DNA from: Candidatus Krumholzibacteriia bacterium
Lineage (GTDB): Bacteria; Krumholzibacteriota; Krumholzibacteria; WVZY01; JAKEHA01
Assembly: GCA_029863355.1 (NCBI GenBank)
Contig: JAOTVO010000048.1
Location: forward strand, 1 to 12,531
Direction: 5' to 3'
DNA: 12,531 nt
In this document: positions 6,401 through 12,531 of the stretch, piece after piece
Layout of the letters: each line of letters begins with the position of its first letter
How positions within the stretch are numbered: the stretch's first letter is position 1
Notes under the pieces: model-generated
What the model was told of the DNA's origin: nothing
The model's database searches: none
The model's input: the letters and a program-made list of their open reading frames with translations, nothing else
Made by a program: the position numbers and the translations under genes

Positions 6401-7398
6401 CGCAACGTGGCGCTGTCGTTGCGGCTCCCCTGCGCGGTGCTCACCGCGTCGATCACGACGTCGTAGCTGCCGCCCGGCGCCGCGGCCGGCGAGATCACGG
6501 CCACCGCGTAGAGGGCCGTGGCGCCGGGCGCCAGCGCGGCGGTGACGGCGGGAAGCGCCTGCCACCCGGCACCCATGTCGACGAGCACGGTCCAGCCGGC
6601 GGGCACCGAGGCCGCGGTGAGCTGGTAGCTGTCCGCCACGTTGCCCTCGTTCTCGACGGTGAGCGCGTACACGAGCGTGTCGCCGGCCACGCCGCTGCGC
6701 GTCGCCAAGCCACCCGCGCCGGTTCCCGGCGCTCCGAAGACGTCGTCGCCATCGCCGTCGGCGGCGAGGTCCACCCACATGCGGTAGACCAGCGATACGT
6801 CGTCGACGTAGGTCCAGGTCTCGTAGAGGGCGTCGATCGTGTTCGCCTGCTCGAAGTAGAGCTGGACGGTCTGGCCGGCGAAGGCGGAGACGTCGTGCCC
6901 CGCGGGCAGCACGTTGTCGTCGGAGACCCAGCCGCCGTCCTTGAACCGGTCGTTCCACTCCGTGAAGCTGTAGGTGAGCACGTTACGCAGCACCCCGCCT
7001 CCCGTGTCGCGAATGTCCATGCGGAAGGGGTCGTAGGGCGAGCTGTCGTAGCCCTGCATGCGCATCTTGAACTCGAGCGTGGCGCTGGATACGCCGGCCG
7101 GAATGGAGACGGTCTGATACATGTACCCGCGGGCGCCGGTCGTCTGCGTCGTGTACTTGAAGCCCAACAGCGCGGAGTAGCTCCCCGCGTAGGGAAGGTC
7201 GAGCACGACGGCGTGGTCGGCCAGGTTGGGGTCGTTGAGGGCACCGCGGAAGGCGCCGTGTACCCAGGCCGCGCCGAAGGTGCCCGTTTCGAAACCGCCG
7301 TTGACGACGATCTCCCCGGCGCGCGCCGCCGGGGCGTAGAGCGCGCACGCGGCCAGGCAGGCCGCCGCCAGACGGTTCCACCGGGCGCGCCGACTCAT
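3421..7398 (-). CDS. secreted multi-repeat surface protein (jelly-roll, six Ig-like repeats, SdrD-B-like and DUF11 domains)
   Basis: A 1325-residue secreted protein of unknown specific function. Signal peptide: residues 1-27 (charged MSRRARWNR, hydrophobic core, APAARA then G). Residues 28-206 look like a jelly-roll or carbohydrate-binding-type sandwich that opens VVNGGFETGTFG and closes YVDDVSLVY. Residues 208-984 are six tandem repeats (separate entry). Residues 985-1075 are an SdrD-B/Cna-B-like domain (GVVFDDRDHDGVPGG, LPGVTVFELG, TDGAGRYEI). Residues 1080-1205 form another beta domain with an EF-hand-like loop, DQNANGVFDGAD (1126-1137). Residues 1206-1325 are a DUF11 domain (SLQKSADRAGAAPGEVVTYA), ending SGSLTYRVRVR. 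No LPXTG, PEP-CTERM or FlgD-like type IX sorting tail is visible, and there is no C-terminal barrel. The ATG overlaps the upstream stop by four bases (ATGA), so it is probably translationally coupled to the barrel/OmpA gene, its likely partner. Surface adhesion or matrix is the likeliest role, by inference only. Confidence 0.88.
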   Translation of the reverse strand: MSRRARWNRLAAACLAACALYAPAARAGEIVVNGGFETGTFGAAWVHGAFRGALNDPNLADHAVVLDLPYAGSYSALLGFKYTTQTTGARGYMYQTVSIPAGVSSATLEFKMRMQGYDSSPYDPFRMDIRDTGGGVLRNVLTYSFTEWNDRFKDGGWVSDDNVLPAGHDVSAFAGQTVQLYFEQANTIDALYETWTYVDDVSLVYRMWVDLAADGDGDDVFGAPGTGAGGLATRSGVAGDTLVYALTVENEGNVADSYQLTAASVPAGWTVLVDMGAGWQALPAVTAALAPGATALYAVAVISPAAAPGGSYDVVIDAVSTAQGSRNDSATLRASVVDAVYAVDAVVNGNGVGVVGDGGAGGFSLVEAPWDSTVNYAVVVFNTGNAATAFSIDWGAGAGLVTAVWYNAVRYTTPFVTTPVAPGANAGLQLEVTGPAPEPGGDHTTILVATAVNDALRRDSIRAILRLRAPRVDMIITTSGDGIYDPTLSGQGGVSSNAGEQGVTVSFPVIVQNEGAISDAYDLSWTAPGAGWSAVITIGGTDYALPVTTPVLPPFSQQEYILRVTVPGAATFGTYASILNAVSVADNRIAESVSAVVSVASAGETDMTIDGNGLDVYGPIGTGLGGSSTQTVMPGDTAVFTIVIENVLGTNSFEVSWNTPPGWQVTLGGSASPISALPAGTYALEVIVPPSSLGGTFDIILDAHKSDKIFFMDSVTGRVVVLPPAVVDGVIDGDGDGLYGATGTGAGGTSLQTTAAGVTLNYTVELQNEGSTADRYVVTWNTIAGWTATFDGGASPYLTIAVPAGGAGVYTFAVTVPAGAALGSYAYIVDIVSWSDPTSFESLAARVDIAGPPRADLVIDGNGLNVFGPLGSGQGGVSTRAAAPGGSYNATLRARNAGAFADSFRVAWTPPTGWPAGSVVVWDGGAPLASPFWTPVILPGQYYDYTVVVQVPLSATASHTAIIDAWSSLPPNRPESIALVTETRALLRGVVFDDRDHDGVPGGATDAPLPGVTVFELGSGATAITDGAGRYEILVAPGSVTAVERNPSGFVSLTPDTLGPFVLAAGDTATADFGDIGPLALSPGGVLVGLAGSYVDFAHIVTARTAGQVTLTATNAEGATTMFMLDQNANGVFDGADRALVPADLALDPDGANGGVVYILARVFIPAAIAPGTTLYVALDAEQLVSATAIVLTAAATDAVVVSGSALGRLSLQKSADRAGAAPGEVVTYAITFLNAGTDSLQNLVLLDPVSPWVDIEPDAFGPGQDVEWQSGTGPPVYLTYNPADVDECEYSGAERIIRWFLSKNSPFYVAPGESGSLTYRVRVR
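4447..6777 (-). repeat. six tandem ~120-134-residue Ig-like protein repeats with acidic glycine headers
   Basis: The anchor aspartates of the six headers are at residues 210, 344, 473, 606, 728 and 856 of the 1325-residue protein. Headers include DGDGDDVFGAPGTGAGG (R1), DGNGLDVYGPIGTGLGG (R4), DGDGDGLYGATGTGAGG (R5) and DGNGLNVFGPLGSGQGG (R6); R2 and R3 are degenerate. After each header comes a beta-sandwich pattern: N-x-G-x-x-x-D-x-(Y/F), a PxGW or AGW turn, a proline/glycine turn, then VP-x-x-A-x-(F/L)-G-x-Y and a D-A-x-S strand. This resembles the NEW3/CARDB type of bacterial Ig-like module. Repeat boundaries on the DNA are about 6376-6777, 5989-6375, 5590-5988, 5224-5589, 4840-5223 and 4447-4839. 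Nucleotide identity is partial, so the duplications are old. Confidence 0.85.
7314..7334 (-). other. 8-bp all-G/C hairpin at the signal-peptide cleavage codons
   Basis: On the mRNA strand CCCCGGCG and CGCCGGGG pair perfectly around a 5-base loop. The hairpin covers codons for residues 22-28 (PAARAG), at the predicted signal-peptidase site of the repeat protein. A short all-G/C palindrome in DNA this rich in GC may be chance. Confidence 0.35.
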
Positions 7399-10300
7399 CG
7401 CTCCTCACCTCGCAGTCGCTCGAAGTCGGCGGCCAGCCAGTCGGAGAGGATGAGCTGCACGCGCACGCCGAAGCCGTTGGACCACGCGTCGGTGCCCACG
7501 AAATCCGGGTCCTCGAGACCGTTCAAGCTGTAACCGAGTGCCACGCGCACCGCGCGCAGGAACGTGCGCCCCACCTCGACGCCCACACCGGTCTGCGCCG
7601 AGCCGCCGCGCTGGCCCAGCCATCGCCCCCACAGGTCGGCGTCCCAGGCGCTCGCGAAGCGCCAGATGTACTGTCCGAGCACGAGGTCGGCGTTCGTCGT
7701 CGTGGACACGCCGAAGCTCCAATCCTCGACGTGTTTGAATGCGTACTTCGCGCGCACCTCGTGGGCCGGCGCCAGCAAGGTGTTGACGTCGGCGGAGAGC
7801 ACCAGACGCCAGCGGATCGCCTCCGGGTCGACGGGCGTGTAGCGCTCGTAGTCGTTGCGCATCATCCCCAGCGCGTGCACGGGCGAGCCCGGCGGCCGGT
7901 ACGCGCCGGCGAGCGTGCCGTGGTAGGAAAGCTCGTCCTCGTCGTCGCGGACGTCGGCGAAGGAAAGCGTGTTCTTGAGGACCCACCCCAAGCCGTCGCC
8001 GACTTGCTGCGCGGCGTTCAGCCGCACCATGTTGCGGTGGCGGCGCGGGTCCCAGCGATACTCGTACTGTCCCTCGACGAAGTGCGAACCGGGCATGCGG
8101 CGGTCCACGCCCGTCTTCACCGCCACGTACTCCTCGTCGGCGTTTCCGGAGAGCGAGGCGAAGCCCTCCAGACCGAGCGTGGCCGCGGTGCGCGCGCCCA
8201 GGCGCACGTTCTGCTTCACACCGCTCACCGCCCCCATGCGCGTGTCGTCGGCGAGGCGGTTGAGCGAGTACTTCGAGTAGGCGCTGGTGGAGCGGGTGAT
8301 CCGCCCCTCGGCGCCCGCCGTGAACTGGTGGCTGCCCGCGCGCTCCGGCGCGGTGAGGTACTCGTGGCTCGCCACGAGCTTGACGCGACCTCCGAGCGGG
8401 AGCGCGCCCAGCGTCTTCAGCCGATCCGGGTATTCCTCGACGGATTCGCTGCCCAGGTTCTTCTCCCAGACGGTGGCGATACCGGCCGACGTCTCCTTGC
8501 CGACGCTCGCGCCCACGATGGAGAGCGCGCCGTCGGCGCGCTCGCCGTCGCGCTCGCTGCGTGCCGCGCGCGCCCCCGCCTGCACGCCCACCCACCCCTG
8601 GCTCCACGAGAGCAGCGCGCGGGCGTTGTCCAGCTCCTCGCCGGTGCGGAAGAGCTGGTGCCGGTAGGCGTCCGCGTTGAGACGCAGCGCGGGAACGATC
8701 TGGAGCCTCCCTTCGAGACCGCTCTTGCGGCTGGCGAGCTCCTGGCTCGACCCGGTGAAGGAGGGGTTGTGGAAGTCACCGTCCACGCGCCGGTGGTAGA
8801 GGGACAGCGCGCCGCGCCCGCGCTCGTATCCGGCGGAGAGCTTGTACGCGTTGCCCGCTCCCGCGATGTCGTCCTCGCTGCGCGCCACCTCCCCGCCGAG
8901 CTGGAAACCGCGCGCGCGGAACTCGCCGTCGGTTCCGTAGAGGGCGTAGCGCTGGCCGTCGCCGTCCACCGACACGGCCGCCGCCCCGAGGCGGTAGCGC
9001 TCGTCGCGGGCGAGGTCGCAGCGGGCCCCGAAGAGGTAGCGCCCGGCGTCGCTGGTGCGCAACTCGTAGAGCGCAACGATGGTGTTGGGGTTGAAGTGCG
9101 CGTCGAAGGCGGCCACCGGCTGCTTGAAGAGGATGGAGCCGTCGAAGGGGTTGATCGTGTAGTCCTGGTGGCGGACCATCGGGTGCACGTCGAGCACGCG
9201 CTCGTTCTGGAAACGGTCGCGCGTCTCGATGACGATGCGCTCCGAGTTCTCCACGATGGGCTTGCGCGACAGGTAATAGAAGCCGCTGGTGCCGTCGGCG
9301 GGAATCACGTCCTTGTGCGTGGCGAAGTCCGTCTTGGCCACGAAGGCCTTGAAGGCCTGGGGTCCGTGCAGGAGCGCGGTGGCGAAGCCCGTGGTCGCGC
9401 GCCGGTAGGCGAGGAACTCGCCCTCGGTGAGCGGCGTGCGGAAGTCGCCGTAGCGCGCGTAGCTCTCGTCGCGCTCGACCGACACGTAGTTGCCGCCCTG
9501 CGCCGGCGCGGCGAAGTGCTGCGACGAGCCGTCGCCGTAGACGGGGTACTGGCGCTCCGGGCTCAGGTCCTTCTCCAGCGGGTCGTCGAAACGCTTCTTG
9601 GTGTCGACGCGCGCGGTCACGCTGGTGCCGTACGGTCCGGCGCCGCGCACGAACATCCTCGCCTCCGCATCGAGCGAGACCCCGTCTTCGGTGTTGTCCA
9701 GGCCGAGCGGGTCGCCCGCTCCCCAGCTCTTGTACGCGCCGAGGGTTACGTCGATCACCCCCGTCGCCAAGAGCGGTCTCTGCGGTGACACGAAGGCGAC
9801 CTCGGCCGTCGCGCGCGCGCCCTCGCACTCGACCGCCACCCCCACACGACCCGTCTCGCGGCGCGGCGCGACGACGAGCGCGACGTACCCGTCCTGCGTG
9901 ACCACCTGCAAGCCGCGCGCTGCCGGTCGCGCGTCCGGCGTCTCCACCCACTCCGCGCCCTCGATCACGGTGGCGACCACGCCGTCGGCCACGCCCAGCC
10001 CGAAGGCGTCGATGACGTCGAAACGGAGGGTCGGGCGGGTGCTCCCGTCGGCGGGCACGGCGTGGCGCGCGCGCGCGGCAACGACCTCTCGCGGTTGCGA
10101 GGAACGCGCGACGCGCACCGTGTCTCTGTCCACGGTGCCGTCGAGCCGGGCGGCGGACAGCACGATCTCGTTCCATCCCGGCGCGAGACGCACACCGTAC
10201 CAGGTCAGCGTCTCCCGGCCGCTGGCCACGTGCACGGAGCGCTCGCCGAGCCGCGACTCGTCCACCACGCCGCCGTTCACGGAGAGCGTGGTGCGGCTGC

Positions 10301-12531
10301 CCACCGGCACGCGCGCGCGCACCGGGATCTGGTCGGCCGCCCCGGCAACGGCGTCTGCGCCCGGCTCCAGGATGGCGACGGGAGAGCCGTCGTCCTCGTC
10401 CTCGGCGACGGCGGCGACCGCAGGCCGGCGCCACAAGACGGGCGCGGGCGCGGTTTCCGTCCACACCATCAAGCTCCGTGCGGCGCCGTCGCCCGCGCGC
10501 GCCATTGGATGCACGGTCACCGGTCCCTCGCCGAGGTCGAACGTGATCGCCGTCTGCGCGATGGCCGCTGTGTCCTGTCCCTCGGCGACGAAGGAGACCA
10601 CGCACGTCGCCGGTCGCGACCGCGCTACGGTCAGGCGGTAGACCCCGTCCCGGCGTGCAACCGAACCGTCGGCGTCGCGCACGTCCACGCGCGCCGCGCG
10701 CAGAACCGGCGGCACGTCGATGCGGAGGGTCGCTTCGCGCGGGGTCGCGGCGGTGGACGTGAGTTCCCAGTGCGACGTGACGTAGAAGGTGTCGGGCAGT
10801 GCGCTCAGGTCGCGCACGGTCGCGCTCACCCGCGCGATCTCGCCATCGCTCGACACCACTACGTCGGGCGGGATGAAGCTCAACTCCACGCGGCGGTTCA
10901 TGCGCCGGCCCTCGATGGTCTCGTTCGTCGTCAGCGGCCGTTGCTCGCCATAGCCACGCGTCACGATTCTCCCCGCCTCGACGCCGCGCGAGACGAACCA
11001 GTCCCTCGCCGACTGCGCACGGGCCAAGGACAGCTCGTAGTTCGACGGGAACGCCGCCGTTTGAATGGGGATGCTGTCCGTGTGCCCTTCCACGAGGAGC
11101 CCCCAGTCCGGGTGCTCGGCGAGGAACTCCACGATGGGCGACATTTCGCGCCCCGTCCCCGCGCCCAACGAGGCCCGGCCCAGCCCGAAGAACGAGCGCG
11201 GGATGCCGAAGGCCTGGTAGAGCCTGGCCCGTTTGTGCACGCTCGTCCGGTCGTGCAGGCGCACGGTCTGGGGGATTTGCTTCGTGGGCGCGGTCCGGTC
11301 CCGGAGCGGGAACGACACCCTCGCGTTGCCGCCGGGCAGCAGGTGCACGATGCGCTCGTTCGCGCGCGGTCCCTCACCCTCGTCCAGGGGCTCTGCGAAG
11401 ACGAGGCTGTCCGGGAGGCTCTGCTCGTCCAGGCGCAGGACGCGCCACGCGGAGAACGCCCGCGGCAGCGAGAAGCGGCCGAGCGAATCGGTCACCGCGT
11501 ACTCGCCGCTCTCCAGGTAGACCGCCGCCTCGGGCACACCGCGTTCGCCGTCGTCGCGGCGGCCGTCGGCGTCGGCGTCGATGAACACCTCGCCGAGGAT
11601 GACGCCCTCGGCGGCGAACACGTCGTTGTCGATCCTCACCCGGCTCACCACGGGCGGGGCGGCCACGGCGGCGCCGGTCGTCGCCGTCGCGCTGGCGCCG
11701 CCCACGACCTTGGCGGTGCCGTGGGACACGCGCGCGTTGGCCACGAACTTCACCACCGCGCGCCTGGACTCGCCCGGCCCCAGGGCTCCGGGCTGCCAGG
11801 TCAGGTTCCGCCCGGCGCGGGCGGTGAACTGCGGGCTGGACGAGAAGTCGAGCAGCGGCTGCGCCATCTCCGTGACCACCACGTTGTCCACGAGCAGGCT
11901 GTCGGAGATGTTGGTCACCGTCACCACCAGCGTGGCCACGTCGCCCACCGACACCGTGCCCTCGCGGAACGCCTGTTTGAGGGTGAGCACCGCGCCGGGG
12001 GCGATCTGCTGCGGCAAGAGCAACCGGTCCAGGGTCGCGTTGGCCAGCGTGGTGTCGACGGCGGAGCGCGCGACCACGAAAAGCGGAAGCGGGGCGGTCA
12101 GGACGATGTCGAGCGGCAGGCCGCCGCCGGAGATGGTGGTGCGTACGAGGCGCGTCTCGCCGGGCGCGAGGGAGCCGAGCGCGTAGCACGCGCCCCCCGC
12201 CGGCGCCAGCGGAAGCGGCTGGTCGAGAGAGTCGGCCAGGGATACCTGCACCCCTGCGGGCAGCAGGAGCGAGTCGGGCAGTACGAGCTCGACGAGCTCG
12301 GCCGCGCTAGCCGCATTGAGGACATCGTTCTCGAAGACGAAAGAGAGGTCGCCCGGCGCGAAGGTTCCCGAGGTCTCGTCGTCGCTGGAGCCATCGCCGC
12401 CGGGCAGCGCGCGGGGGTTGCCGCGCGGTCCGAGGTGCAGCGTCATGGGCGGGAGATCCGTGCTCGTCACGCGGAACACGCTCGTCGGCGCGACGAGCGT
12501 CGTGTCACCGGTGGAGGCCGCGGCGATCTCG
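7395..12531 (-). CDS. giant outer-membrane protein: DUF11, SdrD-B-like, OmpA/MotB-like, Ig-like domains and large C-terminal barrel (5' end cut by window edge)
   Basis: An open frame of 1711 codons enters from the right edge without a start; a GTG at 12479 is internal. Numbering from the first full codon: residues 1-150 are beta-rich, DUF11-like. Residues 187-287 are a DUF11-like domain (SVGDVATLVVTVTNISDSLL). Residues 309-409 are SdrD-B-like with a full calcium-type loop, DADADGRRDDGE (318-329). Residues 427-555 are OmpA/MotB-like: EGHTDSIP (481-488), FPSNYELSLARA (494-505) and NRRVEL (545-550), with Asp485 and Arg504 at the peptidoglycan-binding positions. About 715-810 is an Ig-like domain with WYGVRLAPGWNEIVL, and 815-917 is invasin-like Ig (PADGSTRPTLRFDV, TQDGYVALVV). 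Residues 922-1711 are an outer-membrane module with VYGDGSS, YGDFRT and ADGTSGFYYL, then a long run of two dozen or more amphipathic strands ending near GFGVRVQLIL. The family is recognisable as a large OmpA/DUF11 barrel protein; substrate and function are unknown. It overlaps the next gene by ATGA. Confidence 0.88.
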   Translation of the reverse strand, partial: EIAAASTGDTTLVAPTSVFRVTSTDLPPMTLHLGPRGNPRALPGGDGSSDDETSGTFAPGDLSFVFENDVLNAASAAELVELVLPDSLLLPAGVQVSLADSLDQPLPLAPAGGACYALGSLAPGETRLVRTTISGGGLPLDIVLTAPLPLFVVARSAVDTTLANATLDRLLLPQQIAPGAVLTLKQAFREGTVSVGDVATLVVTVTNISDSLLVDNVVVTEMAQPLLDFSSSPQFTARAGRNLTWQPGALGPGESRRAVVKFVANARVSHGTAKVVGGASATATTGAAVAAPPVVSRVRIDNDVFAAEGVILGEVFIDADADGRRDDGERGVPEAAVYLESGEYAVTDSLGRFSLPRAFSAWRVLRLDEQSLPDSLVFAEPLDEGEGPRANERIVHLLPGGNARVSFPLRDRTAPTKQIPQTVRLHDRTSVHKRARLYQAFGIPRSFFGLGRASLGAGTGREMSPIVEFLAEHPDWGLLVEGHTDSIPIQTAAFPSNYELSLARAQSARDWFVSRGVEAGRIVTRGYGEQRPLTTNETIEGRRMNRRVELSFIPPDVVVSSDGEIARVSATVRDLSALPDTFYVTSHWELTSTAATPREATLRIDVPPVLRAARVDVRDADGSVARRDGVYRLTVARSRPATCVVSFVAEGQDTAAIAQTAITFDLGEGPVTVHPMARAGDGAARSLMVWTETAPAPVLWRRPAVAAVAEDEDDGSPVAILEPGADAVAGAADQIPVRARVPVGSRTTLSVNGGVVDESRLGERSVHVASGRETLTWYGVRLAPGWNEIVLSAARLDGTVDRDTVRVARSSQPREVVAARARHAVPADGSTRPTLRFDVIDAFGLGVADGVVATVIEGAEWVETPDARPAARGLQVVTQDGYVALVVAPRRETGRVGVAVECEGARATAEVAFVSPQRPLLATGVIDVTLGAYKSWGAGDPLGLDNTEDGVSLDAEARMFVRGAGPYGTSVTARVDTKKRFDDPLEKDLSPERQYPVYGDGSSQHFAAPAQGGNYVSVERDESYARYGDFRTPLTEGEFLAYRRATTGFATALLHGPQAFKAFVAKTDFATHKDVIPADGTSGFYYLSRKPIVENSERIVIETRDRFQNERVLDVHPMVRHQDYTINPFDGSILFKQPVAAFDAHFNPNTIVALYELRTSDAGRYLFGARCDLARDERYRLGAAAVSVDGDGQRYALYGTDGEFRARGFQLGGEVARSEDDIAGAGNAYKLSAGYERGRGALSLYHRRVDGDFHNPSFTGSSQELASRKSGLEGRLQIVPALRLNADAYRHQLFRTGEELDNARALLSWSQGWVGVQAGARAARSERDGERADGALSIVGASVGKETSAGIATVWEKNLGSESVEEYPDRLKTLGALPLGGRVKLVASHEYLTAPERAGSHQFTAGAEGRITRSTSAYSKYSLNRLADDTRMGAVSGVKQNVRLGARTAATLGLEGFASLSGNADEEYVAVKTGVDRRMPGSHFVEGQYEYRWDPRRHRNMVRLNAAQQVGDGLGWVLKNTLSFADVRDDEDELSYHGTLAGAYRPPGSPVHALGMMRNDYERYTPVDPEAIRWRLVLSADVNTLLAPAHEVRAKYAFKHVEDWSFGVSTTTNADLVLGQYIWRFASAWDADLWGRWLGQRGGSAQTGVGVEVGRTFLRAVRVALGYSLNGLEDPDFVGTDAWSNGFGVRVQLILSDWLAADFERLRGEER

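Noticed and set aside
4447..6777. CRISPR or DNA-level tandem array
   Set aside because: The periodicity of about 370-400 bp is protein-level, with diverged bases and no short identical repeats or spacers.
5287..7533. Long plus-strand open frame (748 codons) opposite the repeat-protein gene
   Set aside because: Its translation is an Arg/Gly/Val/His-rich low-order sequence with no signal peptide, domain or ribosome site. It is the usual antisense shadow of GC-rich coding DNA; the minus-strand protein has clear domains.
7731..9788. Long plus-strand open frame (685 codons) opposite the barrel gene
   Set aside because: Same compositional shadow; the opposite strand encodes recognisable barrel strands and motifs through the whole stretch.
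10060..10080. GCGCGC runs as a possible Z-DNA or regulatory tract
   Set aside because: Short alternating G/C runs occur throughout this GC-rich window and here simply encode Arg/Ala codons.
8776..10605. Minus-strand open frame (609 codons) in another frame of the giant gene
   Set aside because: Arg/Gly/Ala-rich without structure; it is a +1-frame shadow of the real reading frame.

Overview
The window is GC-rich (roughly two thirds G+C by eye), densely coding DNA from a diderm (Gram-negative type) bacterium. The evidence for an outer membrane is two beta-barrel proteins, an OmpA/MotB-type peptidoglycan-binding domain and HflK/HflC. Large secreted proteins built from DUF11, SdrD-B and Ig-like modules next to such barrels are common in poorly cultured high-GC lineages such as the FCB-group candidate phyla, Gemmatimonadota and Myxococcota. 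No single marker here fixes the phylum, so this placement is weak inference. I see no RNA genes, insertion sequences or CRISPR arrays.

Left block (1-2620, minus strand): a compact operon hflK - hflC - fpr. hflK and hflC share one base (TAATG). fpr (ferredoxin/flavodoxin--NADP+ reductase) follows after 22 bp and runs off the left edge. fpr has no ATG, GTG or TTG that would keep its first beta-strand; the best start is a CTG behind a strong Shine-Dalgarno. A 17-pair RNA hairpin lies inside codons 13-26 of fpr, where several codons uncommon in this window are clustered.

Centre (2621-2856): a 236-bp divergent control region. It holds a candidate promoter for the hflK operon and one for a small outer-membrane beta-barrel gene (2857-3414, plus strand). 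That gene converges on the next block with only 6 bp between the two stop codons.

Right block (3421-12531, minus strand): two very large surface or envelope genes overlapping by 4 bp (ATGA). The upstream gene, open at the right edge, encodes at least 1711 residues: DUF11-like domains, an SdrD-B-like domain with a perfect calcium-type loop, an OmpA/MotB-like domain in the middle, two Ig-like domains and a very large C-terminal outer-membrane barrel. The downstream gene encodes a 1325-residue secreted protein: signal peptide, jelly-roll-like domain, six ~120-134-residue repeats each opened by an acidic glycine-rich header, an SdrD-B-like domain, an EF-hand-like loop and a terminal DUF11 domain. 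I infer that the two form an envelope-anchored barrel plus an exported or tethered repeat protein. This pair is the most unusual content of the window; the fpr hairpin with its non-canonical start is second.
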